Part shown: positions 17,034 to 25,872 of the stretch, one piece after another
How the letters are laid out: every line of letters begins with the position of its first letter
Numbering within the stretch: the first letter of the stretch is position 1
Assembly: GCF_900100945.1 (NCBI RefSeq)
Contig: NZ_FNCG01000019.1
Location: forward strand, 1-64,000
Direction of reading: 5' to 3'
Source of the DNA: Mucilaginibacter gossypii
Lineage (GTDB): Bacteria > Bacteroidota > Bacteroidia > Sphingobacteriales > Sphingobacteriaceae
DNA length: 64,000 bases
The notes under the pieces: model-generated
What the model saw: the letters and a program-made list of their open reading frames with translations, nothing else
Told to the model about the DNA's origin: nothing
Database searches by the model: none
Translations under genes and position numbers: made by a program

Positions 17034-17678
17034 ATGATTTTCATCCTCAATAAAACCAATACCATTGCCAACCAGTTTCTGGCTGAATTACGGGATGCCG
17101 TTATTCAGCAGGATAAGGCACGTTTTAGGCGGAACCAGGAAAGGTTAGGAGTTATATTGGCTTATGAGCTGAGCAAAGCATTACATTACGAAACCAAAGA
17201 AATTCAAACCCCTTTGGGTACAGCCAGTGTTAATATGCCGGCCGATGAACCGGTGCTGGGTATTATATTGCGCGCCGGTCTGCCTTTTCACCAGGGTTTT
17301 ATGCAGTTTTTTGACCGGTCGCCCTCTGCATTTATCACAGCTTATCGCAAGGTGAAGCGTAATGGCAGCTTTTTGATCCAGGTTGATCATATCTCAACCC
17401 CTAACCTTGATGATAAGATCTTTATTTTGTGCGATACCATGCTGGCTACCGGGCAAAGTATTGTATCGGTTTGTAAGGAGTTAATGGCTCAGTATAAAAT
17501 AAAGGAGCTGCACATTGCCGCTGTAATTGCCAGTACCGAAGGTGTGGCGCATGTAAAGGCAAACCTACCAAAAGCCAAATTGTGGCTCTGCGCTGTCGAC
17601 GATGAAATGACCAGCAAATCTTATATTGTACCTGGTCTGGGTGATGCGGGCGACCTGGCATTTGGGGAAAAAGTGTAG
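17034..17678 (+). CDS. upp: Uracil phosphoribosyltransferase
   Basis: A 214-aa salvage enzyme making UMP from uracil and PRPP. The PRPP-binding loop is ILCDTMLATGQSIVSV (about residues 130-145), the active-site flap region ILRAGLPFHQGF is present, and the C-terminal GLGDAGDLAFGE is the uracil-binding signature of Upp. Length is normal for the family. It is monocistronic as far as can be seen and is followed by a repeat-rich spacer. Confidence 0.95.
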   Translation: MIFILNKTNTIANQFLAELRDAVIQQDKARFRRNQERLGVILAYELSKALHYETKEIQTPLGTASVNMPADEPVLGIILRAGLPFHQGFMQFFDRSPSAFITAYRKVKRNGSFLIQVDHISTPNLDDKIFILCDTMLATGQSIVSVCKELMAQYKIKELHIAAVIASTEGVAHVKANLPKAKLWLCAVDDEMTSKSYIVPGLGDAGDLAFGEKV

Positions 17679-17681
17679 TTT

Positions 17682-17843
17682 GATTTCGAATTTCGGATGT
17701 TCGATTTCGGATTTAGTTTGATTTGGGATTTATTTTGATTTCGAATTTCGGAATTGGGATTTCGGATTTAGTAATATTGAAATTCTTAATTTTGAATTTT
17801 TAAGCAGGGAAAAAAATTTCGAAATCGAATATCCGAAATCCGA
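17682..17843. repeat. Tandem and inverted 'word' repeat between upp and the HAD gene
   Basis: The 166-bp spacer is built from variants of GATTTCGAATTTCGG. Exact 16-bp copies lie at 17682-17697 and 17737-17752, and exact 13-bp copies at 17703-17715 and 17758-17770, with the same 55-bp offset. The end of the spacer (about 17816-17843) is an imperfect reverse complement of 17691-17714 and stops one base before the HAD start codon at 17845, so the transcript can fold into a long hairpin beside the start. Confidence 0.85.
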
Positions 17844-17844
17844 C

Positions 17845-18540
17845 ATGAAACAATACAAACACATCTTCTTTGATCTCGATCATACCATCTGGGATTTCGA
17901 TAAAAATGCCGAAGAGGCCCTGCATGAGTTATATGTTATTCACCGGCTTGGCGAAATTGGGCTGCAATCTGCCGAATTGTTCATCGAAACTTATACCCGG
18001 AACAATCACCGCCTTTGGGCACAGTATCATATCGGCGAGATCACCAAAGATGAACTGCGGGAGGCTCGTTTCAAATCAACTTTTACTGATCTTGGTTTGC
18101 ATCCCGACCTGATGCCGCTTGATTTTGAGGATGCTTACGTAAAGCTTTGCCCTACCAAAACCAACCTGTTTCCGCATGCGCACGAAACATTACAATATCT
18201 GCAATCAAAATATACCCTGCACCTGATCTCGAATGGGTTTAAAGATTCAACACGGATAAAAATCGCGGGGACCGATCTGGCCAAATATTTTCAGAACATT
18301 ATCATCTCCGAAGATGTTGGCGTTAACAAGCCGGACAAAGCCATATTTCAACACGCGCTTGACCTGGCCGGGGCATCGAAACAAGAAAGTGTAATGATCG
18401 GCGACAGCATTGAAGCTGATATCCGCGGGGCGCTTGGTTTTGGGATAGATGCCATTTATTTTAATCCTTTTAATGCGGAAAAGCCTCAGGATATCCCCGT
18501 GCAGATAGCTCATTTAAAAGAGTTAACTTTACTTTTATGA
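17845..18540 (+). CDS. HAD-superfamily phosphatase, YjjG/5'-nucleotidase-like
   Basis: A 231-aa HAD hydrolase. Motif I is FFDLDHTIWDF (nucleophile Asp10 region), motif II LISNGF, motif III Lys in NKPDKAIF and motif IV MIGDSIEADIRGA. The cap region is alpha-helical (C1 type). The YjjG-like subgroup dephosphorylates nucleoside monophosphates, including non-canonical pyrimidines, and the neighbouring upp gene fits that theme weakly. Its stop overlaps the next ATG in ATGA, so it is coupled to the DinB gene. The start codon lies directly against the repeat at 17682-17843. Confidence 0.88.
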   Translation: MKQYKHIFFDLDHTIWDFDKNAEEALHELYVIHRLGEIGLQSAELFIETYTRNNHRLWAQYHIGEITKDELREARFKSTFTDLGLHPDLMPLDFEDAYVKLCPTKTNLFPHAHETLQYLQSKYTLHLISNGFKDSTRIKIAGTDLAKYFQNIIISEDVGVNKPDKAIFQHALDLAGASKQESVMIGDSIEADIRGALGFGIDAIYFNPFNAEKPQDIPVQIAHLKELTLLL

Positions 18541-19070
18541 GTATCTCCAAAGAACGTAAAGCTATTGATGCAGCCCTTGATGAATACCGCAAACAACTGG
18601 ATGTTATCCCCGATGAGTTGTTTGATGTTACCCCGGAAGATGGCGGCTGGTCGTTTGCCGAGGTTTACAGCCATATTATGCAGGCTACGCTGGGTTCATC
18701 AATCGCGCTTGAACGTTGTACCCACGGCAATTGCGAGCCAACTAAAAAAGGCATTAATTGGGAAGGCCGGATCCTGCTGTTGTTAGGTAAATTTCCGCCG
18801 GTTAAAACAACAGTCCCCAATGCGGTAAGCGATAAAATGGCTGCCAATAAGATCAGTAAGGAAGATGCCAAAAACCTGATCATCAAATGCCGCAAGCGGG
18901 TTGAAACGACTATGCCCCTCATTGCCGAATCATCGCCGGCTAACAGATACAAGCACCCGCGTATGGGAATGCTTAATGCCAGGCAATGGTTTAAATTTAT
19001 CCGCATTCATTTAGAGCACCACTTGAAACAACTTAACAGGATCAAAAATAAATTTAATACAGCAAAGTAA
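18537..19070 (+). CDS. DinB-family putative metal-dependent protein
   Basis: A 177-aa four-helix-bundle protein. Histidines that would bind a divalent metal are seen in EVYSHIMQ (about residue 45) and at the C-terminal IRIHLEHHLKQLNRI. The start EYRKQLDVIPDELF is typical of DinB/DUF1569-type proteins. Many family members are thiol-dependent transferases or unknown. It overlaps the HAD phosphatase gene by 4 bp (ATGA), so expression is coupled. The substrate is not known. Confidence 0.82.
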   Translation: MSISKERKAIDAALDEYRKQLDVIPDELFDVTPEDGGWSFAEVYSHIMQATLGSSIALERCTHGNCEPTKKGINWEGRILLLLGKFPPVKTTVPNAVSDKMAANKISKEDAKNLIIKCRKRVETTMPLIAESSPANRYKHPRMGMLNARQWFKFIRIHLEHHLKQLNRIKNKFNTAK

Positions 19071-19140
19071 CCTTTTATATTTAATGTAGTCTTAACAGTA
19101 GGATAATGTTAAATTTCAGACATTTGTAAAAATCTTTGTG

Positions 19141-19251
19141 ATGAATTTTGAGTATGCTTATTTGGTAGTTATAGGGTTGCTGATCCTGGTCGGCTGCTTC
19201 TATGCAAGTCCATATGAATTGACTGTTAACGAAGATGAGGACGACGAGTAA
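19141..19251 (+). CDS. Putative 36-aa membrane peptide with acidic tail
   Basis: An ATG frame of 37 codons that is easily missed. It encodes MNFEYAYLVVIGLLILVGCF, a single membrane segment, followed by YASPYELTVN and a strongly acidic end, EDEDDE. Alternatively the GC motif (LVGC) could be read as a weak lipobox. The clean hydrophobic-then-acidic composition argues for a real gene, but no family is recognised and the frame is short. The next gene, a phosphoesterase, starts 71 bp downstream on the same strand. Confidence 0.45.
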   Translation: MNFEYAYLVVIGLLILVGCFYASPYELTVNEDEDDE

Positions 19252-19322
19252 TCGTTGCTTTATTAATGAAAATGTTGTTTTCCGGCATATCTTGCCGGCC
19301 TGTAAAATAGCCCCTTAATTTA

Positions 19323-20177
19323 ATGGCAAAACGCGAAGTTGATATTGTAGTAATATCTGATGTGCACCTTGGTACTTACGGCTGTCACGCAAAAGAGTTG
19401 CTTAAATATTTAAAAAGCATCAAGCCCAAAATCCTTATCCTTAACGGCGATATTATTGATATTTGGCAATTTAGTAAATCATACTGGCCCGAGGCACATA
19501 TGAAAGTAGTGCGCCGCATCCTGAAGTTTGTTACCGATGGCATCCCGGTTTATTATTTAACCGGCAACCATGACGAAATGCTGCGCAAGTTTACCGATTT
19601 TAACATGGGCACTTTTCAGCTGCTTGATAAGCTCGTGTTAAATATCGATGGTAAAAAAGCCTGGATCTTTCATGGCGACGTGTTTGACGTTACCATGCAG
19701 CACTCCAAATGGCTGGCTAAACTCGGGGCGGTTGGTTATGACACATTGATTTTGATCAACAGTTTTGTAAACTGGTTCCTTACCGCTATTGGCAGGCAAA
19801 AAATGAGCTTTTCGCAAAAGGTGAAAGCCAGTTTTAAAGAAGCAGTAAAATTCATTAACCAATTTGAGCAAACCGCGGCCGATCTGGCTGTCGATAAACA
19901 ATATGGCTACGTGATCTGCGGTCACATTCACCATGCCGAAATCAGGGAAATTACGTCTACACAAAATACAGGCTCGGTACTTTACCTTAACTCGGGCGAT
20001 TGGGTAGAAAGTTTAAGCGCTCTTGAATATCACAATGGCAAATGGGAAGTGTTTAAATACAAGCCGGATGATTTCAATACAGATGCTGATGAAGAAGACA
20101 AAACTGATTCGGAAGATCTGAACGCTATGCTCGATGTTAAAAACTTGTTGGAGCGCTTTAAACACGAACACGATTAA
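19323..20177 (+). CDS. UDP-2,3-diacylglucosamine diphosphatase-like metallophosphoesterase
   Basis: A 284-aa calcineurin-like phosphoesterase. All metal-binding motifs are visible: SDVHLG (about residue 12), NGDIIDIW, TGNHDE, FHGDVFD and CGHIHHAE. LpxH, which removes UMP from UDP-diacylglucosamine in lipid A synthesis, belongs to this group, and Bacteroidota carry close relatives of this length. The C-terminal 40 residues are acidic (DADEEDKTDSEDL). The next gene is a glycosyltransferase, which supports a glycolipid role. Whether this is the true LpxH or a paralogue cannot be decided here. Confidence 0.85.
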   Translation: MAKREVDIVVISDVHLGTYGCHAKELLKYLKSIKPKILILNGDIIDIWQFSKSYWPEAHMKVVRRILKFVTDGIPVYYLTGNHDEMLRKFTDFNMGTFQLLDKLVLNIDGKKAWIFHGDVFDVTMQHSKWLAKLGAVGYDTLILINSFVNWFLTAIGRQKMSFSQKVKASFKEAVKFINQFEQTAADLAVDKQYGYVICGHIHHAEIREITSTQNTGSVLYLNSGDWVESLSALEYHNGKWEVFKYKPDDFNTDADEEDKTDSEDLNAMLDVKNLLERFKHEHD

Positions 20178-20300
20178 ATTACTTACCGAAAACATTTTTC
20201 TTTACTAAATTAAGCCCCTGAATATTGTTGCGGATAAATCAGTGCATCCGTTGCATCTGCGCAGCATAATCATCATCCTATTTGAAAATAATTTATTTTA

Positions 20301-21290
20301 ATGAAGATACTGTTTGGTATACAGGGAACAGGTAACGGACATATAAGCCGGGCAAGGGAAATTGTGCCCTTGCTGCAACAATACGGCGAGCTTGACCTGC
20401 TGGTGAGCGGCACCGAAGCAGAAGTATCATTATCACAACCCCTGAAATATCGCTTTCATGGTGTAAGCTTTGTATTTGGTACCAATGGCGGCGTAGATAA
20501 CTGGGCTACCTGGAAAATCATGAACCTGCGCCAGTTTCAGCGCGATCTGCGGAGCCTTCCCCTGAAACAATATGATCTTATCATCAATGATTTTGAACCT
20601 GTAAGTGCATGGGCTTGTAAATTACGGGGTGTACCGTCGGTATCCTTAAGTCACCAGTGTTCGTTTGTATCACCAAAAACACCGCGCCCCGAAAAAAAAG
20701 ATCCTTTTGCGCAATGGCTTTTAAAAAACTATTCGCCTACTACCTATCATGTAGGTTTCCATTTTGAGCGCTATGATACTTTTATCAATACCCCTGTAAT
20801 CCGGAGCGAGATCAGGCAGATGGAAACCTCCGACCTGGGCCATTATACAGTTTACCTGCCGGCTTATGATGACAAAACCCTGCTGAAATATTTAAGTGCC
20901 GAAAAAGAGGTTAAATGGCAGGTGTTTTCAAAACGGCAAAAGCAGGCCTACAAATCAGGAAACGTGGAGATCTTCCCCGTAAATAATGAAGCTTTTAACA
21001 AAAGCCTGGCAAGCTGTACAGGTTTGCTTACCGGGGGCGGTTTTGAAGGCCCCGCCGAGGCCCTGTTTTTACAGAAAAAGGTAATGATGATACCCATGAA
21101 AGGGCAATACGAACAGCAGTGTAACGCGCTTTCGGCCTCCAGGTTAGGTGTTCCGGTGGTGAGCGAAATAAATGATAAGTTTAACGGCCATTTAAACCAC
21201 TGGATCAACGATAGTAAAAAGATTGTAGTTGATTTTCCGGATGAAACCGCCGCTATTGTTGATAAACTGGTAAAGCAGTATACAAGGTAG
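20301..21290 (+). CDS. MJ1255-type glycosyltransferase (GT-B, MurG-like)
   Basis: A 329-aa protein with the N-terminal GIQGTGNGHISRA glycine-rich loop, like MurG and diacylglycerol glucosyltransferases, and the nucleotide-binding TGGGFEGPAEALFLQKKVMMIP segment near residues 235-260. This matches the TIGR00661/MJ1255 group of putative glycosyltransferases. It probably moves a sugar onto a membrane lipid. It follows an LpxH-like phosphoesterase with a 123-bp gap and precedes a DUF6427 membrane protein by 62 bp. Confidence 0.85.
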   Translation: MKILFGIQGTGNGHISRAREIVPLLQQYGELDLLVSGTEAEVSLSQPLKYRFHGVSFVFGTNGGVDNWATWKIMNLRQFQRDLRSLPLKQYDLIINDFEPVSAWACKLRGVPSVSLSHQCSFVSPKTPRPEKKDPFAQWLLKNYSPTTYHVGFHFERYDTFINTPVIRSEIRQMETSDLGHYTVYLPAYDDKTLLKYLSAEKEVKWQVFSKRQKQAYKSGNVEIFPVNNEAFNKSLASCTGLLTGGGFEGPAEALFLQKKVMMIPMKGQYEQQCNALSASRLGVPVVSEINDKFNGHLNHWINDSKKIVVDFPDETAAIVDKLVKQYTR

Positions 21291-21297
21291 TAAAGCA

Positions 21298-21329
21298 TTG
21301 CAACTTAAGCGGTTTTTCTGCTAATTTTG
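21298..21329 (+). promoter_or_regulatory. Promoter of the DUF6427 gene
   Basis: TTG at 21298-21300 is followed after 21 bp by TAATTTTG (21322-21329), an exact TAnnTTTG match. The ATG is 23 bp further on. Confidence 0.55.
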
Positions 21330-21352
21330 CAACCGCAAACACGGCCGCACAT

Positions 21353-22339
21353 ATGATCAATCTTTTCAGGAACTATAATCCCCTTAATATTATATGGCTG
21401 GCTATTTTGCTGTTCGTGCTCCGGATAGGTTTCATGGTGCAGGTTCCCGAAAAGGTTGAGTTTATTTTTGTAGAACCCTTTGCACGGCTGCTGGTACCCG
21501 TAAAATATGAATACGCGTTTTCGCCGTTGCTTAATTTGATACTGGCCGGCGGGCTTGTATTTATCCAAGCTTTATTGCTTAATTCGTTAATTAATCATCA
21601 TAATTTATTAGGCAAGCCAACCTTTTTGCCGGCACTGATGTATATCACGCTTTCGGGCTTGTTTACACCCTTTTTAACTTTAAGTGCCCCGCTTTTATGT
21701 AATTTCTTACTCATCTGGATGTTGTTTAAATTATTCAACCTGTATAAGGGAGAGGATGTTAAGTCAACAACTTATGACCTGGGTTTGATCGTGGCGGTGG
21801 GTTCGCTTGTTTATTTTCCGTTTATTTATTTGTTTCTGGTTATATGGATAGCGCTTATGATATTCAGGCCTTTTAACTGGCGCGAATGGGTTATTTCGAT
21901 ATTAGGGTATGTAACCGTGTTCTTTTTCCTTGCGGTTATTTATTTTATGAATGATATGCTGCCCCGGTTTAGCCATATCTGGTCGCCCTTAGGCAAAAAA
22001 TTTCCCGATCATATCAGCATTAACTCCTATAACTACCTGCTGCTGGTGCCGGTAATTGTAATATTAGTGCTATGTTTTTTTAAGCTGCAGCAAAATTTCT
22101 TTAAAAGTTACGTGCAGATTCGTAAAACATTCCAGCTGTTGTTTTTTATTTTTCTGATCACAGCACTTTCATTTTATCTCAATTCAGAATTTCGCCTGAG
22201 CCATTTTTTGCTTTGTGCAGTGCCGGTAACGGTGTTTTTTGCCTATTATTTTTTGTATGCAACCAGGCGTTGGTTTTATGAAATACTGTATTTGTTGTTG
22301 TTTATCAGCACCATTTACTTTCAGTTTAACAAATTTTAA
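21353..22339 (+). CDS. DUF6427-family polytopic membrane protein
   Basis: A 328-aa integral membrane protein with roughly ten hydrophobic segments and a conserved-looking central FRPFNWREWVIS between helices. The N-terminus MINLFRNYNPLNIIWL is the usual DUF6427 start. The family is restricted to Bacteroidota and its function is not known to me. It has its own promoter and sits just before purQ, which has a separate promoter. Confidence 0.82.
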   Translation: MINLFRNYNPLNIIWLAILLFVLRIGFMVQVPEKVEFIFVEPFARLLVPVKYEYAFSPLLNLILAGGLVFIQALLLNSLINHHNLLGKPTFLPALMYITLSGLFTPFLTLSAPLLCNFLLIWMLFKLFNLYKGEDVKSTTYDLGLIVAVGSLVYFPFIYLFLVIWIALMIFRPFNWREWVISILGYVTVFFFLAVIYFMNDMLPRFSHIWSPLGKKFPDHISINSYNYLLLVPVIVILVLCFFKLQQNFFKSYVQIRKTFQLLFFIFLITALSFYLNSEFRLSHFLLCAVPVTVFFAYYFLYATRRWFYEILYLLLFISTIYFQFNKF

Positions 22340-22372
22340 CTTTTACATTCGTCCTTATTTCGGCGGTTATGT

Positions 22373-22380
22373 TAGTTTTG
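22373..22380 (+). promoter_or_regulatory. Promoter -7 element of purQ
   Basis: TAGTTTTG, an exact TAnnTTTG match, lies 59 bp upstream of the purQ ATG. It probably drives the operon running through coaX to lptC. No PurR-like palindrome or riboswitch structure was noticed in the 59-base leader. Confidence 0.45.
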
Positions 22381-22439
22381 TAGCCTGAAACTATATAATA
22401 AGCTATTTAGGTTCAACCTCAATTTAAAAAATAATTCTG

Positions 22440-23132
22440 ATGAAGTTTGGAGTAGTTATATTTCCCGGTTCTAATTGTGATGAGGATATCATATATGTAT
22501 TAGAGAAAGTGATGGGTCAGCAAGTGGTAAGGTTATGGCATAAAGATCATGACCTGCAGGGTGTTGACTTTGTTGTTTTACCCGGTGGTTTTTCATTTGG
22601 CGATTACCTGCGTTCGGGCGCTATTTCCCGTTTTTCGCCAATTATGCAGGAGGTTATCCAGTTTGCTGCCAAAGGTGGTTATGTAATGGGTATTTGCAAT
22701 GGCTTCCAGATATTGACCGAGGCCGGTTTGTTGCCGGGTGCGCTATTGCACAACACCAATCGCAAATTTATTTGCCGCAACATTTACTTAAAACCGCAAA
22801 CAACAAAATCATTACTTACCGCTCAGCTTGATCCGCAGCAACCCCTAAGGATCCCGATTGCACATGGTGAAGGCAATTATTTCGCTGATGCAGATGTGAT
22901 CAAAGCCCTTAACGATAACGACCAGGTAATGTTCAGGTACTGCGATGAGGCAGGCAATATCACTGCTGATGCAAATCCTAACGGATCATTGGAAAATATT
23001 GCAGGTGTTACAAACTTAGGTAGGAATGTATTTGGTTTAATGCCACACCCGGAGCGTGCTGCCGACGCCTTGTTAGCCAATGAAGATGGTTTAGCTATTT
23101 TTGAATCAATATTATCAATAGTTAGGGCCTGA
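22440..23132 (+). CDS. purQ: Phosphoribosylformylglycinamidine synthase subunit I (glutaminase)
   Basis: The 230-aa class-I glutamine amidotransferase subunit of the purine enzyme FGAM synthase. Catalytic residues are seen: Cys in MGICNGFQ (about residue 86) and the His/Glu pair in MPHPERA near the C-terminus. The oxyanion region VLPGGFSFGDYLR is present. The stand-alone small form implies that PurS and a small PurL are encoded elsewhere. The stop overlaps the coaX start (TGATG), so the two are coupled. Confidence 0.97.
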   Translation: MKFGVVIFPGSNCDEDIIYVLEKVMGQQVVRLWHKDHDLQGVDFVVLPGGFSFGDYLRSGAISRFSPIMQEVIQFAAKGGYVMGICNGFQILTEAGLLPGALLHNTNRKFICRNIYLKPQTTKSLLTAQLDPQQPLRIPIAHGEGNYFADADVIKALNDNDQVMFRYCDEAGNITADANPNGSLENIAGVTNLGRNVFGLMPHPERAADALLANEDGLAIFESILSIVRA

Positions 23133-23875
23133 TGACCAGCCTGGTTATCGATATTGGTAATACGCTCATCAAAATCGCGGTTTTTAAACTGGATGAAATA
23201 CTTGAGGTTAGCCAATATGAAACCATTGATATGCCGGTACTGGATGCTTTGCTTAACAAATACCATCCTGTTAAGGCAATCATGTCGTCGGTAAAAAAAA
23301 ATACAGAAGCATGGCAGACCGGGCTGGGGCAAAAAATTTCGCTGACGCATTTTAATACTTTAATGACAAGCGGAATAAATAACCATTATTTAACCCCTGA
23401 AACCCTCGGGCCCGACAGGCTGGCAGCTGTTATTGGAGCATATCATATGTTCCCGGGGCAAAATAGCCTGGTAATAACCGGGGGTACAGCCATTACTTAT
23501 GATGGTGTTGACACCGCAGGAAATTATTTTGGCGGCAGCATATCGCCGGGCTTAAATATGCGTTATAAGGCTTTAAACAATTATACGGCAGGTTTGCCGC
23601 TTATTGAACCCGATGCCGGTTTTGATACGCCATACGGAAACAATACAACCACAGCCATCCGTTCGGGAGTACAAAACGGAATAAAATATGAGCTTACCGG
23701 TTTTATTGAAAGTTATAAAACCGGCGACGGACAACTGAACATTATACTAAGCGGGGGCGACAGCATTTTTTTTGATACTCTATTGAAAAATAGCATCTTT
23801 GCCCGCTACATAAAAATTGAACCATATTTGGTTTTAAAAGGATTAAACGCAGCTATACAAAAGCATAATGATTAA
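23132..23875 (+). CDS. coaX: Type III pantothenate kinase
   Basis: A 247-aa kinase for the first step of coenzyme A synthesis. The ASKHA-fold motifs are LVIDIGNTLIKIAVF (phosphate 1), LGPDRLAAVIGAY and VITGGTAITYD (catalytic and phosphate 2 regions), and ILSGGDSIFF near the C-terminus. The family is about 245-260 aa. It overlaps purQ by one base and the following outer-membrane protein gene by 8 bp, so it lies in a tightly coupled operon, as in many Bacteroidota. Confidence 0.96.
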   Translation: MTSLVIDIGNTLIKIAVFKLDEILEVSQYETIDMPVLDALLNKYHPVKAIMSSVKKNTEAWQTGLGQKISLTHFNTLMTSGINNHYLTPETLGPDRLAAVIGAYHMFPGQNSLVITGGTAITYDGVDTAGNYFGGSISPGLNMRYKALNNYTAGLPLIEPDAGFDTPYGNNTTTAIRSGVQNGIKYELTGFIESYKTGDGQLNIILSGGDSIFFDTLLKNSIFARYIKIEPYLVLKGLNAAIQKHND

Positions 23876-25190
23876 ATATACCCGGTTTTTTATAACACTT
23901 TTATTGGCTGTTGCCGCTTTTTCAGCACATGCGCAATCAACGGCAACTTCAAGCTCTCCATATTCACGTTACGGTATTGGTGATATTGATCCTCAACTGA
24001 TGGGCCAAAACATAGGTATGGGCGGTATAGCTGTAGCTACAAACAGGATAAGCCTTTTTAACAATATCAACGTAATAAATCCGGCTTCATACGGTGCCAT
24101 TAATCTTACAACCATTGATGTTGGCTTATATGCAAATTTTTTAAATCTGTCGCAAACCGGTTCGGCAAGCCAAAAAAACAGCAATTTCAGGCTTAACCAC
24201 ATCGCGTTCGCCATCCCTACTTCAAAACGTTCGGCATTGAGTTTTGGTTTATTGCCATACAGTGAGCGCGGCTATAATTTTAAAAAAACGGTGAATAAAT
24301 TAGGAACCTCGGGTTCTCCTGCCGATACCAACGTGACAAATTACAGTTACAGCGGCGATGGTAGTTTATCAAAAGCATATTTGGGATATGGTTTTGGCAT
24401 CGGTAAGCATTTGTTATTAGGTGCAAACGTATCGTACATATTTGGTAATATTAAAGATATCGCTACTACCGAAATTCCTGGTCTGGCAGGTGCCATCAAC
24501 TCAAAAATTGAATCGAGCAATGCCATTGGTGGTATCAACTATGATTACGGCTTGCAGTATTCATTTGATTTGTCTGAAACCAAGCACCTTGTATTTGGCT
24601 ATTCGGCATCGGCAGGTACAAAACTGCACACGCAAAGCAGCTTTATTGTTAGCCAGTACTTTAACGATGCAAACGGAAATCAGGACATAGCTGCCGATAG
24701 CGTGGTTAGCACAACCGGGCCTAAATCAAAATTAAAATTACCGCAGATCAACAGGTTCGGGATCTCTTTCCAAAGTGATGGTAAATTTTTGGTTGGTGCC
24801 GATTACTCCATGGGCAAATGGTCCGACTTATCCATTGCAGGCGTAAACCAGGGTTTACAGGACAGTAAAACTTTCAATATCGGTGGTTCATATACCCCAA
24901 ACATATCAACCATCAGAAACTACCTTGCCACTGTTGATTACCGCATAGGAGCTATATACGATCAAACCTATATGCACATTAACGGTACTACTATTAAACG
25001 TTATGCTGGTACCGTAGGTGTTGGCTTGCCTTTGCGCTCAAATAACGGCAGTTACTATAAAATTAATATCGCGGCAGAAATAGGTCAGCGCGGTTCGTTG
25101 GTTAACGGTTTGGTTAAAGAAAACTACGTTAATATTCACCTTGGCTTTACTCTTAACGATAAGTGGTTTACCAAGTATAAATTCGACTAA
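23868..25190 (+). CDS. Outer-membrane beta-barrel protein, FadL-like
   Basis: A 440-aa protein with a signal peptide (to about residue 22, AHAQ). It starts with SSPYSRYGIGDIDPQ and QNIGMGGIAVA, the N-terminal segment common to Bacteroidota FadL/PorV-like barrels. Alternating hydrophobic strands continue to the C-terminus, which ends in Trp-Phe-rich HLGFTLNDKWFTKYKF, a typical outer-membrane end. The transported substrate is unknown. It is coupled upstream to coaX and sits before lptC, an arrangement that puts it with envelope-assembly genes. Confidence 0.82.
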   Translation: MIKYTRFFITLLLAVAAFSAHAQSTATSSSPYSRYGIGDIDPQLMGQNIGMGGIAVATNRISLFNNINVINPASYGAINLTTIDVGLYANFLNLSQTGSASQKNSNFRLNHIAFAIPTSKRSALSFGLLPYSERGYNFKKTVNKLGTSGSPADTNVTNYSYSGDGSLSKAYLGYGFGIGKHLLLGANVSYIFGNIKDIATTEIPGLAGAINSKIESSNAIGGINYDYGLQYSFDLSETKHLVFGYSASAGTKLHTQSSFIVSQYFNDANGNQDIAADSVVSTTGPKSKLKLPQINRFGISFQSDGKFLVGADYSMGKWSDLSIAGVNQGLQDSKTFNIGGSYTPNISTIRNYLATVDYRIGAIYDQTYMHINGTTIKRYAGTVGVGLPLRSNNGSYYKINIAAEIGQRGSLVNGLVKENYVNIHLGFTLNDKWFTKYKFD

Positions 25191-25199
25191 TTTGTTGTC

Positions 25200-25778
25200 A
25201 TGAGCCGCCCAGCTGTTAACATACCGGCATTATGCCTGTTACTGTTGCCAATGGCGGCTTTCCTGTCTTCGTGCGAAAATGACCTGAAAAAGGTTAGGGA
25301 AATTTCAGCTAATGAGGTTGATACTGTAGCCCAGCGCACTACAGGGCTTGATCTGATCATGAGCGATTCGGCAAAAGTGGAGATCCATCTTACTGCACCG
25401 TTGATGGTCGAATACCAGATCAAGAAACCTTATAAAATTATGCCTAAAGGCGTAAAGATCGACTACTATGATCGGGGAACTGGTCAGTTTGCAGGCGATA
25501 TCATTGCAGATACCGGCATTCAGCGTGAGCAGGAAAAGCTGATTGAGTTTCATGGCAACGTAGTTGCCACCAACGCCAAAGGCGAAACCTTTAAATCAAA
25601 CGAATTATTTTGGGACCAGGTAACCAAGCGGGTTTACTCTAATAAACCTGTTCAGGCCACACTTAGCGGCGGTAATGTTATGAACGGCAATACCTTTGAA
25701 AGTGATGATAAGCTTTTAAACCCTACCTTTAAAAGCAGCACCGGGCTGTTTCATGTTGATGAAAAAGCGACACAATAA
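25200..25778 (+). CDS. lptC: LPS export protein LptC (lipoprotein form)
   Basis: A 192-aa protein with a lipoprotein signal ending in FLSSC (Cys25 region), then a beta-jellyroll with KGVKIDYYDRGTG, DTGIQREQEKLIEFHGNVVA and TFKSNELFWDQ, the strand pattern of LptC/OstA-type domains. LptC bridges the inner-membrane LptBFG exporter to LptA in lipopolysaccharide transport. In Bacteroidota LptC is often predicted as a lipoprotein, as here. It starts 10 bp after the upstream barrel gene and is followed by the PpiD-like chaperone. Confidence 0.88.
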   Translation: MSRPAVNIPALCLLLLPMAAFLSSCENDLKKVREISANEVDTVAQRTTGLDLIMSDSAKVEIHLTAPLMVEYQIKKPYKIMPKGVKIDYYDRGTGQFAGDIIADTGIQREQEKLIEFHGNVVATNAKGETFKSNELFWDQVTKRVYSNKPVQATLSGGNVMNGNTFESDDKLLNPTFKSSTGLFHVDEKATQ

Positions 25779-25872
25779 TGACTTTTTTTAACGAAAATTT
25801 TGTGTTATAGAATTTTGTTAAAAATTGTATCTTGCGCCCTCTTAAAAAGAATAGAATAATTATAAATATAAT

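Noticed and set aside
20178..20300. Small gene between the phosphoesterase and the MJ1255-type transferase
   Set aside because: Frames are very short; the sequence looks like a decayed CAGTGCATCCGTTGCATCTGCG-type intergenic repeat.
22381..22439. Purine riboswitch in the purQ leader
   Set aside because: The leader is 59 bases and AT-rich; no conserved purine-aptamer helices or loop sequences were seen.
22877..23350. 157-aa minus-strand frame across purQ and coaX
   Set aside because: Antisense to two certain genes and spans their junction; no recognisable domain.
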